A stretch of DNA of 15,322 bases, taken from CAZFZT01 sp964523675 (GTDB lineage Bacteria > Planctomycetota > Phycisphaerae > Phycisphaerales > SM1A02). The stretch is from the NCBI GenBank assembly GCA_964523675.1, contig CAZFZT010000077.1, positions 1 through 15,322 of the forward strand. Reading direction: 5' to 3'. Shown here one piece after another: positions 7,136-14,137 of the stretch; the first letter of the stretch is position 1, and each line of letters begins with the position of its first letter. The notes under the pieces were generated by a model. It worked only from the letters and a program-made list of their open reading frames with translations, did no database searches and was not told where the DNA came from. Made by a program: the position numbers and the translations under genes.

Positions 7136-7417
7136 GTGTCCACGAAGGTCTCATCCCGGGTGAAGATCACCAATCGGCTCGGCCTGCACGCCAGGCCCGC
7201 CATGGTGTTTGTTGAGGCCGCCTCCAAGTACAAGTCCAACGTCACCGTCGCTCGCACCGACAATGCGGAGCCGGTCGATGGCAAGTCGATCATGCAGATG
7301 ATGATGCTCGCTGCGACCAATGGCACTGAGATCGAAATTGCATGTGACGGCGATGATGCAGAAGCCGCTCTCGAAGAGTTGGTGACACTCGTCAAATCAC
7401 AATTCGAGGAAGAGTGA
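7136..7417 (+). CDS. ptsH: HPr-family phosphocarrier protein
   Basis: This is a small cytoplasmic phosphocarrier of the phosphotransferase system. The 93-residue product has the active-site histidine in GLHARPA (His18) and the regulatory serine in GKSIM (Ser51), the site HPr kinase would modify, with the family's beta-alpha fold and usual length. Both key residues are intact. The GTG start at 7136 is chosen because it gives the standard N-terminus; no strong Shine-Dalgarno precedes it. No enzyme I, enzyme II or HPr kinase gene is in the window, so this may be a regulatory HPr or part of a PTS encoded elsewhere. An NPr-type nitrogen PTS role cannot be excluded, although the intact Ser motif favours HPr. 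Confidence 0.95.
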   Translation: MSTKVSSRVKITNRLGLHARPAMVFVEAASKYKSNVTVARTDNAEPVDGKSIMQMMMLAATNGTEIEIACDGDDAEAALEELVTLVKSQFEEE

Positions 7418-7428
7418 TCGCCTCAACA

Positions 7429-7441
7429 GGCGGTTTCCGCC
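7429..7441. terminator. short hairpin between convergent genes
   Basis: GGCGG (7429-7433) and CCGCC (7437-7441) flank a TTT loop, 12 nt after the HPr gene stop and 29 nt before the stop of the convergent gene. It is compact and GC-rich, but no T-tract follows on either strand. Confidence 0.35.
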
Positions 7442-7469
7442 CGTGCGGCCGTCGGAGAAAGCGAGATTC

Positions 7470-8363
7470 CTACTCGTCGTCTTCGTTGTTCTCTTTCTGC
7501 CCGCCGAGCAGGCCGCCGAGGCCCTGGCCGATTCCCTTGAGCCCTTCATCAATCGCCTTGCCGGCTCCCTCGCCGATTCCGCCGGCACCTTCGATCAGAC
7601 CGCCAAGCCCTTCGCCGACGCCGTGAAGCAGTTCATCCGCGACTTTCGCGCCGAACGAGCCGAGGTCGCCGACGGCAGCAAGTGCGTTGCCGAGTTCACC
7701 CGTCAGGTCGCCCGGAAGCAGGTCGCCGCCCTTCTGCAGAATCGCTGCGAAGAGCGCTTTGACGATGATGCCGGAGAGTTCGCTCATGAGGACGCCCTTG
7801 CCGGTGTCGGAGCCGACATCGGTGAGCGTGATCTCGGGAATGTCCAGATGCAACCGCGTCGCTTCGCCGCCGATGGGAAGCACATCAACATGAACATTGA
7901 TGTCGCGCATGCTGACCTCGCGCACGATGTACCGCGTCTTGCTCTCTGCGTCAGCGGGCTTGCCTTCGGAGAGCCGCTTGAGGTTTTCGAGAATCACCTT
8001 GTAGTTGCTCTTGCCGGCCTGTTTCTCAAGGTTGATGTCGATGCCGGTGAGATGTAGCGTCGGCAGTTCGATGATCTCTTCGCGCAGTGAACCGAGCGTC
8101 ACCGCCACGCCGCCATCGTCGAGCGTGAGAAAGTGCGGCGTCTTGAACCCTTCCGGATTCGAGACATGCAGCGCGCCCATGTCGAACTCGCCCTTAAAGA
8201 TGCGCACATCAGCGGATTCCAAGGTCGTCTCAACGCCGAGTGCATACGTGGAGCCGCGTTCGACGGCCGTCTTCGCCAGCCGGTCGATGAAGAAGAACGC
8301 AGCGACCACGCCGATGACGAGCAGAATGACCAGGACGGCGACAAGTTTGAGGAGGCGTTTCAT
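7470..8363 (-). CDS. AsmA/DUF748-like membrane-anchored protein
   Basis: The 297-residue protein starts with Met-Lys-Arg and a single hydrophobic helix (about 7-26) ending in FFFIDRLAK, then a beta-rich region of the AsmA-like type: a repeated 'ESADVRIFKGEF...LHVSNPEGFKTPHFLTLDD' style register with later strands such as LHLTGIDINLE. Such proteins are anchored in the inner membrane, face the periplasm and are linked to envelope lipid handling. It is far shorter than AsmA itself. The last ~55 residues are a Gly-rich amphipathic segment with repeated GxGxGLxGL units and an acidic tail (NNEDDE). ATG 8363 is chosen over the longer frame from 8486 because AAAGGGA stands about 6 nt before it and the upstream part is an Arg-rich non-helical run. 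Function is inferred from fold-level resemblance only. Confidence 0.75.
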   Translation of the reverse strand: MKRLLKLVAVLVILLVIGVVAAFFFIDRLAKTAVERGSTYALGVETTLESADVRIFKGEFDMGALHVSNPEGFKTPHFLTLDDGGVAVTLGSLREEIIELPTLHLTGIDINLEKQAGKSNYKVILENLKRLSEGKPADAESKTRYIVREVSMRDINVHVDVLPIGGEATRLHLDIPEITLTDVGSDTGKGVLMSELSGIIVKALFAAILQKGGDLLPGDLTGELGNALAAVGDLGSFGAKVADELLHGVGEGLGGLIEGAGGIGEGAGKAIDEGLKGIGQGLGGLLGGQKENNEDDE

Positions 8364-8393
8364 AGTGAGTCCCTTTCCACTGTTGGTTACGAG

Positions 8394-8399
8394 ATCATA
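8394..8399 (-). promoter_or_regulatory. -10 box of the AsmA-like gene
   Basis: Read on the minus strand, TATGAT lies 30 nt before ATG 8363. Transcription from it would give a leader of about 24 nt carrying the Shine-Dalgarno AAAGGGA. This is a normal leadered arrangement, in contrast to several neighbours. Confidence 0.45.
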
Positions 8400-8503
8400 C
8401 CGCGAAGCATGGCGGGAGCGATAGCGGCGTTGAGAGACCGCCTGCTCCCGCATCTTCGCGTACTCCGCACTCTGCGGTAATTCCAACGCCTTTACCCCGT
8501 CAT

Positions 8504-8525
8504 CCGTGCAATTCCGTGCAATAAT
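8504..8525 (+). promoter_or_regulatory. tandem 9-bp direct repeat and -10 box of proS
   Basis: CCGTGCAAT occurs at 8504-8512 and again at 8514-8522, a 10-bp period (one helical turn). AATAAT (8520-8525, five of six matches to TATAAT) overlaps the second copy and ends 8 nt before ATG 8534. No Shine-Dalgarno is present, so the mRNA may be leaderless. The repeat could be an operator or chance. Confidence 0.4.
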
Positions 8526-8533
8526 GCCTGCTC

Positions 8534-10084
8534 ATGTCGAAGCAGACCCAATCCAAGCCCAAGACCGCGATCTCTCCCACGCGCGGGGAGAACTATCCCG
8601 AGTGGTATCAGCAGGTGATCCGCGCAGCCGATCTTGCCGAGCCCTCGCCGGTGCGCGGCTGCATGGTCATCAAGCCGTGGGGCTACGCGCTCTGGGAGAA
8701 CATTCATCGGACGCTCGATGAGATGTTCAAGAACACCGGCCACCGCAACGCCTACTTCCCGCTGTTCATTCCGCTTTCGTTTCTTGAAAAGGAAGCCGAG
8801 CACGTCGAGGGCTTTGCGAAGGAGTGTGCGGTCGTCACCCATCACCGCCTTGTTGAGGGCCCTGAAGGCGGTCTGGTTCCTGATCCGGAGTCGAAACTGG
8901 AAGAGCCGCTCGTCGTGCGTCCCACGAGCGAAACCATCATCGGCGCGATGTTCGCCAAGTGGGTGCAGTCGCACCGCGACCTGCCGCTGCTGATCAACCA
9001 GTGGGCGAACGTGGTGCGCTGGGAGATGCGCACGCGCTTATTCCTGCGCACGGCTGAGTTCCTCTGGCAGGAAGGCCACACCGCCCATGCCACGAAAGAG
9101 GAAGCGGTCGAAGAAACGCTGCGCATGCTGCAGGTGTACCGCGACTTCGCAGAGAACTCGATGGCGATGCCGGTGGTGATCGGCGAGAAGACGGCTTCCG
9201 AGCGCTTCCCGGGCGCGGTCAACACGTACTGCATCGAAGCCATGATGCAGGATCGCAAGGCGCTGCAGGCCGGAACGTCGCATTTCCTCGGCCAGAACTT
9301 TTCCAAAGCGCAGGAGATTCAGTTCGCAAGCGAATCGGGCGAGCTCCAATTCGCATGGACAACATCGTGGGGCGTCTCAACGCGTTTGATCGGCGGCATG
9401 GTGATGACGCATTCGGATGACGACGGCCTTATCGTCCCGCCGCGCCTTGCGCCCGCGCACATCGTCATCATTCCGGTTCTGCATAAAGCGGAGAACCCCG
9501 ACGCTGTTCGCAATTATTGCGCGAAACTTGCGGATGATCTGCGCGTGCTGCCCTACCACGGCCGGCGTCTGGAAATCGAGATTGACGATCGCGATATGCG
9601 CGGCGGCGACAAGCTCTGGCAATGGATCAAGCGCGGCATTCCGCTGCGCCTGGAAGTCGGGCCGCGCGACATGGCTGAAGATAGCGTCTTCCTCGGCCGG
9701 CGCGACAAGCCGCACAAGGACAAGGTCTCCATGAAGCGCGAGCAGTTCAAGGCGACGGTGTGCCAGATGCTCGATGAGATTCAGAACACGCTCTTCGAAC
9801 GTGCGAAGTCGCACCAGGACCAGCACACGAGGCAGATCGACTCGAAGGATGAATTCTACGACTTTTTCACCGCGCCTGGAAAGGAGCAGGGTGAGACGGC
9901 GCCAATTCATGGCGGCTTCGCGCTCGCGCACTGGTGCGGCTGCTCCGACGTTGAGGCGCAGGTCAAGCAAGACCTCGGCGTAACGATCCGCTGCATCCCG
10001 CTCGAAGGCGATGATTCCTCGGGAACATGCATCTTCACCGGCAAGCCCAGTGACCGCCGCGTCGTCTGGGCGAAGTCGTATTAA
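8534..10084 (+). CDS. proS: prolyl-tRNA synthetase, type 3 (archaeal/eukaryotic-like)
   Basis: The enzyme charges tRNA-Pro with proline. The 516-residue product is a class II synthetase of the type that lacks the large bacterial editing insert. PTSET (130-134) and RWE (162-164) with FLRTAEFLWQEGHTAH (170-185) form the proline and ATP site (motif 2 region). GTSHFLGQNF and FAWTTSWGVSTRLIGG follow (motif 3 region). An anticodon-binding domain starts around residue 310, and the type-specific C-terminal domain ends in Tyr516. Cys468, Cys470, Cys487 and Cys499 are well placed to bind zinc in that domain. ATG 8534 gives the normal N-terminus; a -10-like box lies 8 nt upstream and there is no Shine-Dalgarno. 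The gene stands alone; a long palindrome begins two bases after its stop. Confidence 0.97.
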   Translation: MSKQTQSKPKTAISPTRGENYPEWYQQVIRAADLAEPSPVRGCMVIKPWGYALWENIHRTLDEMFKNTGHRNAYFPLFIPLSFLEKEAEHVEGFAKECAVVTHHRLVEGPEGGLVPDPESKLEEPLVVRPTSETIIGAMFAKWVQSHRDLPLLINQWANVVRWEMRTRLFLRTAEFLWQEGHTAHATKEEAVEETLRMLQVYRDFAENSMAMPVVIGEKTASERFPGAVNTYCIEAMMQDRKALQAGTSHFLGQNFSKAQEIQFASESGELQFAWTTSWGVSTRLIGGMVMTHSDDDGLIVPPRLAPAHIVIIPVLHKAENPDAVRNYCAKLADDLRVLPYHGRRLEIEIDDRDMRGGDKLWQWIKRGIPLRLEVGPRDMAEDSVFLGRRDKPHKDKVSMKREQFKATVCQMLDEIQNTLFERAKSHQDQHTRQIDSKDEFYDFFTAPGKEQGETAPIHGGFALAHWCGCSDVEAQVKQDLGVTIRCIPLEGDDSSGTCIFTGKPSDRRVVWAKSY

Positions 10085-10086
10085 CG

Positions 10087-10140
10087 CTTAGCCGCGACCT
10101 GAAGGGGAGCGTCTACCCGAGCGAGAGCGTCGCGGCTAAG
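10087..10140. repeat. 12-bp inverted repeat, REP-like element or terminator after proS
   Basis: CTTAGCCGCGAC (10087-10098) is perfectly inverted at 10129-10140 (GTCGCGGCTAAG), enclosing 30 nt that include a GGG..CCC mini-stem. It begins two bases after the proS stop and would form a strong hairpin in the mRNA. I recall similar 'TTAGCCGCGAC' palindromes dispersed in planctomycete genomes, which I cannot verify here. No T-tract follows, so if it ends transcription it is not a classic intrinsic terminator; 3'-end protection is another possibility. Confidence 0.65.
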
Positions 10141-10168
10141 GGTGTGGCAAGATGCACCGGCTTGGATG

Positions 10169-10174
10169 TATGCT
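10169..10174 (+). promoter_or_regulatory. -10 box, leaderless arrangement
   Basis: TATGCT ends 7 nt before ATG 10182, with no Shine-Dalgarno between. If real, it excludes the in-frame start at 10152 and sets the start at 10182. Confidence 0.4.
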
Positions 10175-10181
10175 GTTCAGC

Positions 10182-10805
10182 ATGAATCCGGCCGGCCGCA
10201 TACGAACTGCAATTGAGAAGCGCAATCGTGAACTTGCGTTCGAAGCCGCGATCGAAGCGGCACTTGGCGTGGTGTTCTCGCTGATCGTCTTTGGCGGCGT
10301 GTTCGGCATTGCCTGGCTCTCGTGGGTGTACTTCTTCAGCGGCTTCGAGTTTGCTCGCGCGACTCAGGTTGCGCTGGGAGTGACCGCACTCTTCGCCGTC
10401 GTTGCGACGGTCTCGGCATGGCGGCGCGTTGATCCGATGTCGAATCTTGAACCGTTGAGTGATTTCGAAGAGTCGCTGATGCTGATGGGGCCTGCCCTGC
10501 CGTATGGCATCGGCATGCAGCCGCGCCACGCAGTCGCGGGATTTGCTTCGCTGCTCATTGGTGGCCCTGCGAATCTCTTCGACGCGTGGGTGACCTGGCG
10601 ACACCGCCTTCCATCCGACGCGGTCGTCTTCGAGAAGGCGGCGGGTGTTCTGCAGCAGGCGGAAGAGGAGATGGAGATGGCGCGCATCGAGGATCACCGG
10701 GCTACGCTCGTGCTCTACCGGCTTGGCCTCGTCAAGCAAATCGGCGGGCGCGAGAAACGCCTGGCGCTGACGGAGAAGGGTCGCGACATGTTGAGAAGCG
10801 CGTGA
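10182..10805 (+). CDS. uncharacterised membrane protein with winged-helix-like C-terminus
   Basis: The 207-residue protein has a basic N-terminus, two long hydrophobic segments (about 24-52 and 60-80), a region rich in Glu, Met and Pro (85-112), and a cytosolic-looking helical tail. Residues 148-207 end in a pattern typical of winged-helix wings (YRLGLVKQIGGREKRLALT, then EKGRDML), which may bind nucleic acid or another partner; I see no full HTH. The TGA stop overlaps the ATG of the next gene by one base, so the two are probably translated together. The frame could start at 10152, but the -10 box at 10169-10174 would then lie inside the gene. No family is recognised. Confidence 0.7.
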   Translation: MNPAGRIRTAIEKRNRELAFEAAIEAALGVVFSLIVFGGVFGIAWLSWVYFFSGFEFARATQVALGVTALFAVVATVSAWRRVDPMSNLEPLSDFEESLMLMGPALPYGIGMQPRHAVAGFASLLIGGPANLFDAWVTWRHRLPSDAVVFEKAAGVLQQAEEEMEMARIEDHRATLVLYRLGLVKQIGGREKRLALTEKGRDMLRSA

Positions 10806-11320
10806 TGACGCACTCATCACGTGAAATGCCGAGTTCAGGCCTCTCGCCGCGATGCCGGTCTTGTGGCTATCGAATCCATTGTGCAGCGAGCCGCTGCGCA
10901 GAATGCGGCAGCGATGTAGTTGCTCTTCAGCCGCCAGTCGGCACACCGAACCACGACCGCTTGGGCCGGGAGATTCGCATCGCGGTCATCGGCTGGTCGG
11001 TTCCGCTCTGCGCGTTGTGGCTTCCGCATCTTGCGGTTCTCCTTGACCAATACGAGCTGTTCATCATGTCGGTGTTCGTTCTCCTGTTTGTTGTGCCTGC
11101 GACGAGTGTAGTGTGGACGGGCTTCGTCGCGGCGCGCATGGTCCCAGTAGTGCTGGAGGCGATCTGGGTGGCGCGTGATGGCGACATTGGGCCATGGTCG
11201 CGCTGGCCCGTTCGGGTTGCCATCTTCGCGATCCTTGCGACAGTGCAGTTGGCAGTCGCGGGCATGGTGTATGCACTGTCCCAGCTCCTCTTTCCGGGCT
11301 ACCCCGGAGGTTGGCCATGA
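10805..11320 (+). CDS. uncharacterised membrane protein with N-terminal zinc ribbon
   Basis: The 171-residue product opens with a short polar leader and a zinc ribbon, Cys17-x2-Cys20-Gly-Tyr ... Cys31-x2-Cys34-Gly. The Cys-x2-Cys-Gly-Tyr form is common at the head of small planctomycete membrane proteins. Three hydrophobic segments follow (about 58-80, 85-112 and 136-163). The ATG shares a base with the TGA of the preceding gene, the usual sign of translational coupling, and this start is preferred to a longer upstream frame that overlaps that gene. Function is unknown; the ribbon may mediate protein contacts rather than DNA binding. Confidence 0.72.
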   Translation: MTHSSREMPSSGLSPRCRSCGYRIHCAASRCAECGSDVVALQPPVGTPNHDRLGREIRIAVIGWSVPLCALWLPHLAVLLDQYELFIMSVFVLLFVVPATSVVWTGFVAARMVPVVLEAIWVARDGDIGPWSRWPVRVAIFAILATVQLAVAGMVYALSQLLFPGYPGGWP

Positions 11321-11343
11321 TGCACCACTTAGGCGCGGTGCAT
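11320..11343. repeat. 7-bp inverted repeat at gene boundary
   Basis: ATGCACC (11320-11326) is inverted as GGTGCAT (11337-11343) with a 10-nt spacer. It starts at the last base of the upstream gene's stop codon and ends at the first base of the next gene's -10-like box, so it could act as a weak terminator or an operator. No T-tract follows. Confidence 0.35.
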
Positions 11344-11348
11344 ACCAT
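11343..11348 (+). promoter_or_regulatory. -10-like box of the lipoprotein gene
   Basis: TACCAT fits TAnnnT and ends 8 nt before ATG 11357. There is no Shine-Dalgarno. The match is weaker than the other cases in this window (four of six to TATAAT). Confidence 0.3.
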
Positions 11349-11356
11349 CAACACGC

Positions 11357-11773
11357 ATGGTGAAAGCATGGTCCGGAATTGTTGTTGTGTGCGCTTTGTG
11401 CGGCTGTCGCCTTGTTGGTCCGCCGGGTGAGATCGATCGTAGCGGCATGGTGCGGCCCGCCGAGCCGGTGGCGGCGGTTGACCTGTATCTGGAGCCGATT
11501 GACTGGGAGAGCCGGCCGTATGACATCGTTGCGCGGATCAACACCGAGGTGAGAGCGCGCGACTATCCGACGATGGCTGAAGCCGAGGCACAGGCGTACG
11601 AGCAACTGCGTTTTCATGCGGCGCGTGCCGGCGCGCTGGCGGTGATCGACGTGGAGCAGCGGGTAATGCTGGACGGCGAAGTTGTGGCGTTTGATGCATA
11701 CGAGCCGCGCCCCGCAGCAGAGGACTACGTCATCCACATGCGCGCCAAGGCGGTGCGCTTCCGCAACAGATAG
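11357..11773 (+). CDS. small putative lipoprotein
   Basis: The 138-residue protein has a Lys3 n-region, a hydrophobic stretch and a lipobox-like Leu14-Cys15-Gly16-Cys17, so lipidation at Cys17 after signal peptidase II cleavage is likely. Residues 40-138 resemble the small alpha/beta lipoprotein fold (RPYDIVARIN strand, then a long Ala/Glu-rich helix, then GALAVIDVEQRV) seen in DUF4156/YbjQ-like proteins, but I cannot confirm this. It follows the zinc-ribbon membrane protein by 36 bp on the same strand, and a 7-bp hairpin lies between them. A strong GC hairpin directly follows its stop. Confidence 0.7.
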   Translation: MVKAWSGIVVVCALCGCRLVGPPGEIDRSGMVRPAEPVAAVDLYLEPIDWESRPYDIVARINTEVRARDYPTMAEAEAQAYEQLRFHAARAGALAVIDVEQRVMLDGEVVAFDAYEPRPAAEDYVIHMRAKAVRFRNR

Positions 11774-11791
11774 CCCCGGCCTTGGCCGGGG
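11774..11791. terminator. strong GC hairpin between convergent genes
   Basis: CCCCGGC (11774-11780) pairs with GCCGGGG (11785-11791) around CTTG, directly after the TAG stop of the lipoprotein gene and 22 nt before the stop of the convergent gene. It is nearly symmetric, so it would fold in both transcripts. No T-tract is present; it may be another dispersed repeat. Confidence 0.5.
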
Positions 11792-11813
11792 TGACTGTCG
11801 AGATAACACCCGT

Positions 11814-12119
11814 TTATCCCCGTACGTCGATCTGCCGGCCGGTTTCTATACCCACCGCCGCTTCAATACGATCGGCAGCGCGGGTGTAAAGTTGATACGC
11901 GCCAGCCGGGTTGGGCGTGCTCGGCAGGGCGGTGCGCTCAAAGTCGATCGGCTGATTCACTTTCGCTGCGACGAGTTGCGACGCCTTGCTCACGTGCGCG
12001 GCGGGCTTCGGCGCGATCGTGCCAATGACGCCCGTGGAAACGGGGGGTTGCGGGCGCGACTTGGCAGGCACGCCGTAGGCGCGGGCGATGTGCATGGGCA
12101 GTGAACCTTCAATGCGCAT
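11814..12119 (-). CDS. conserved-looking hypothetical protein, 101 residues
   Basis: The protein has a Pro/Ala-rich first half and a more ordered second half: SQLVAAKVNQPIDFE (about 47-61), an Ala/Pro linker, then YQLYTRAADRIEAAVG and a terminal GRQIDVRG. No signal peptide or membrane segment is visible. The start at 12119 is supported by TACACT ending 6 nt upstream. The ordered tail resembles short proteins I associate with planctomycete genomes, but I can give no function. It is divergent from rimO with about 115 bp between the starts. The plus strand is also partly open here, but codon third positions and the promoter-like box favour this reading. Confidence 0.6.
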   Translation of the reverse strand: MRIEGSLPMHIARAYGVPAKSRPQPPVSTGVIGTIAPKPAAHVSKASQLVAAKVNQPIDFERTALPSTPNPAGAYQLYTRAADRIEAAVGIETGRQIDVRG

Positions 12120-12125
12120 GGCCGA

Positions 12126-12131
12126 AGTGTA
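12126..12131 (-). promoter_or_regulatory. -10 box, leaderless arrangement
   Basis: Read on the minus strand, TACACT ends 6 nt before the ATG at 12117-12119. It is identical in sequence to the kmo box and has nearly the same spacing. No Shine-Dalgarno is present. Confidence 0.45.
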
Positions 12132-12214
12132 GCGTCCGTTTCCCCGCGCTCAAGTCGCCTTGCAAAGATCGAGTTATCAGGACGTGCGGCAACTGTTGCG
12201 CGGTCGCGGCGGCC

Positions 12215-12220
12215 TATGAT
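12215..12220 (+). promoter_or_regulatory. -10 box of rimO
   Basis: TATGAT (five of six matches) ends 13 nt before ATG 12234, predicting a leader of about 6-7 nt. The in-frame ATG at 12216 lies inside the box and so would not be transcribed from it, which supports 12234 as the start. No 17-bp-spaced -35 is obvious. Confidence 0.45.
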
Positions 12221-12233
12221 TTTCGCTCGATCA

Positions 12234-13859
12234 ATGGCTGCTCCTGTTGAGAACATCACCGGCATTCGCCGCATCGCCTTCGTCAGTCTCGGCTGCCCGA
12301 AGAACCTTGTCGATTCCGAACGGATGCTCGGCGAACTCGCCTCATCCGGCTTCGAGCTCGTCGATTCAGATCGCGAAGCGGATGCCATCGTCATCAACAC
12401 CTGCGGCTTCCTCGAGGCGTCAAAGCAAGAATCGCTTGATGTCATCAATGAGGCAATCGAGCGAAAGAATCGCGGCGACCTCAAGCGCGTCGTCGTCGCA
12501 GGATGTCTCGTGCAGCGGCACCGCGCGAAGATGCTCGAGTGGGCGCCCGGCATCGATGCGATGATCGGCGTGTTTGATCGCGACCACATTCTTGATGCGG
12601 TCGGCGGCCCCCCCGCAGCGAGCCGCCGCGTCCCCGCAGCGGATGATGTCGTTTCCCCCGATCTGCCGCAACCTAAGTACTGGATCACCGGCAATGCACT
12701 TCAGGCAGCCCGCGATCGAAAGATCAACACTGTCGGCCTGACCGTCAATGGCGCAGACGGCAGGGGCGTCGGTTACTTTGAGGATGATTCGAACCGGTTC
12801 CGCTTGACGCCGCGCCACTGGGCATACCTGCGCATCAGCGAGGGCTGCAACCAGAAGTGCGCGTTCTGCACGATTCCATCCATACGAGGCAAGATGCGCT
12901 CCAAGCCGATTGATCGCATCATCGAGGAAGCGCGCGCGCTCATGACTGACGGCGCGTTCGAGCTCAACCTCATCGGGCAGGATACAACGTCGTACGGGTA
13001 TGACATCTACGGCAGGGGCGGCGACGTAAGCCGGCACGACGGGGGTGACTTGATCGGCCTGCTCAGCGCGCTCGATGGCGTGGCGAGGGACAACGGCGGG
13101 GCGTGGATGCGCCTTATGTACGTGTATCCCACGCACTTCACCGATGAGATGATCGACGCCATCGCGTCGCTGCCTAATATCGTCAAGTACATCGACATTC
13201 CGCTGCAGCACATGAGCAATCGCATGCTCAGCGCCATGCGACGCAACATCACGCGGGTGCAGCAGGAGGAGCTGCTTCACAAACTGCGCGAGCGCATACC
13301 CGGCCTTGCAATCCGCACCACGTTTATCACCGGTTTTCCCGGCGAAACCGAGGAAGATCATGAAGAACTCATGGAGTTCGTGGACGAGTTCGGCTTCGAC
13401 ATGATGGGCGTCTTCCAGTATTCGCGCGAAGATGGCACGCCGGCCGGCACGATGGATCGCGATCCAGCACTGCATGTGCCTGATGAGATCAAAGCCCGCC
13501 GCGAGCAGGAACTGATGCTTCTGCAGCAGGAGATTGCGTTCGAGAATGCGAAGTACGTCGCCCAGCAGCGCTGCGAGTTCGATGTGCTGATCGAACGTGA
13601 GGTCGGTGGGCCGGGCTTTGAGCCCGTGCGTGTGAACGGGCAGGATGCCCGTTCCACCGGTGCGCGCCTTATCGTCTACCTCGGCCGCTGCTACCACCAG
13701 GCGCCGCAGGTCGACTCGGTTACATACGTTCACAGCGCATCGAAACTCGCGCCCGGCGAACTCGTGCGTTGCACGATCACGGACGCAAATGGCTACGATC
13801 TCATCGCGCAGCCGACGGCGGATCTCCATCGCAAGGTGAGTTTGCCAATCGCGCCGTAG
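12234..13859 (+). CDS. rimO: ribosomal protein S12 methylthiotransferase RimO
   Basis: This radical-SAM enzyme adds a methylthio group to the conserved aspartate of ribosomal protein S12, using two 4Fe-4S clusters. In the 541-residue product the N-terminal UPF0004 domain has Cys21 (LGCPKN), Cys57 (NTCGF) and Cys91 (AGCL). The radical-SAM domain has Cys205, Cys209 and Cys212 (CNQKCAFC), followed by IPSIRGKMRSK, which is typical of RimO rather than MiaB, then PLQHMS (323-328) and ITGFPGET (365-372). A TRAM domain starts near 445. The protein is about 100 residues longer than the usual ~440. About 65 extra residues join the first two domains (about 125-190), and a repeat-derived segment lies in TRAM (about 457-478). 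All six cluster cysteines are intact. Start 12234 follows from the promoter position. Confidence 0.96.
   Translation: MAAPVENITGIRRIAFVSLGCPKNLVDSERMLGELASSGFELVDSDREADAIVINTCGFLEASKQESLDVINEAIERKNRGDLKRVVVAGCLVQRHRAKMLEWAPGIDAMIGVFDRDHILDAVGGPPAASRRVPAADDVVSPDLPQPKYWITGNALQAARDRKINTVGLTVNGADGRGVGYFEDDSNRFRLTPRHWAYLRISEGCNQKCAFCTIPSIRGKMRSKPIDRIIEEARALMTDGAFELNLIGQDTTSYGYDIYGRGGDVSRHDGGDLIGLLSALDGVARDNGGAWMRLMYVYPTHFTDEMIDAIASLPNIVKYIDIPLQHMSNRMLSAMRRNITRVQQEELLHKLRERIPGLAIRTTFITGFPGETEEDHEELMEFVDEFGFDMMGVFQYSREDGTPAGTMDRDPALHVPDEIKARREQELMLLQQEIAFENAKYVAQQRCEFDVLIEREVGGPGFEPVRVNGQDARSTGARLIVYLGRCYHQAPQVDSVTYVHSASKLAPGELVRCTITDANGYDLIAQPTADLHRKVSLPIAP
13606..13657. repeat. two-hairpin REP-like element inside rimO
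   Basis: Two hairpins lie back to back in the TRAM-coding part of rimO. CGGGCT (13612-13617) pairs with AGCCCG (13621-13626). GAACGGGCA (13634-13642) pairs with TGCCCGTTC (13646-13654). The reading frame runs through them, giving the peptide GFEPVRVNGQDARSTG. The opposite strand reads GTGILPVH. I recall both phrases as hallmarks of a dispersed palindromic repeat translated in many planctomycete and some cyanobacterial ORFs; that memory is not checked here. The insertion keeps the frame and leaves the flanking TRAM strands recognisable. Confidence 0.65.
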
Positions 13860-14137
13860 TCATGTATCGCGCGCTGCCACAGCCGCGCCGCGCCGCACCG
13901 CACATGCCCTCACGCAAAGCGCCGTCCCAAAGATAGCGAGCGGAAGCCGCGCGAACGCGCCTTGACGACACCGTAGCGACGAAATACTTCGGATTTTGGC
14001 TAAAAACCATTCAGGCCGGCACGGGACAGCGCGTCCGCAAGTGGCCCTATTCGTGCGGTCCGGCAGGACATGCGACGGTGCCGCTGCGAAGATTCATTGT
14101 GGAGGAATCACACCTCGATCAATCAAGGAGCAGTCCC
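13860..14137 (+). promoter_or_regulatory. intergenic region with AT-rich island and strong Shine-Dalgarno
   Basis: This 278-bp gap shows no convincing ORF. A local AT-rich island (13981-14010, containing TAAAAA) is the likeliest promoter area for the next gene, but I cannot place a -10/-35 pair. It would give a leader of more than 100 nt, long for this window. Within it GGAC, GTCC, GTCC and GGAC occur in turn between about 14025 and 14070, which could form alternative short stems. AAGGAG (14125-14130) stands 7 nt before ATG 14138 and fixes that start. Confidence 0.45.

Noticed and set aside
10586..11320. 244-codon version of the zinc-ribbon membrane protein
   Set aside because: The first 73 codons overlap the upstream gene out of frame and are Arg/Gly-rich; the TGATG-coupled ATG at 10805 is a better start.
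12420..13829. 469-codon minus-strand frame opposite rimO
   Set aside because: Antisense shadow of a clearly identified gene; its only familiar phrase (GTGILPVH) comes from the palindromic repeat.
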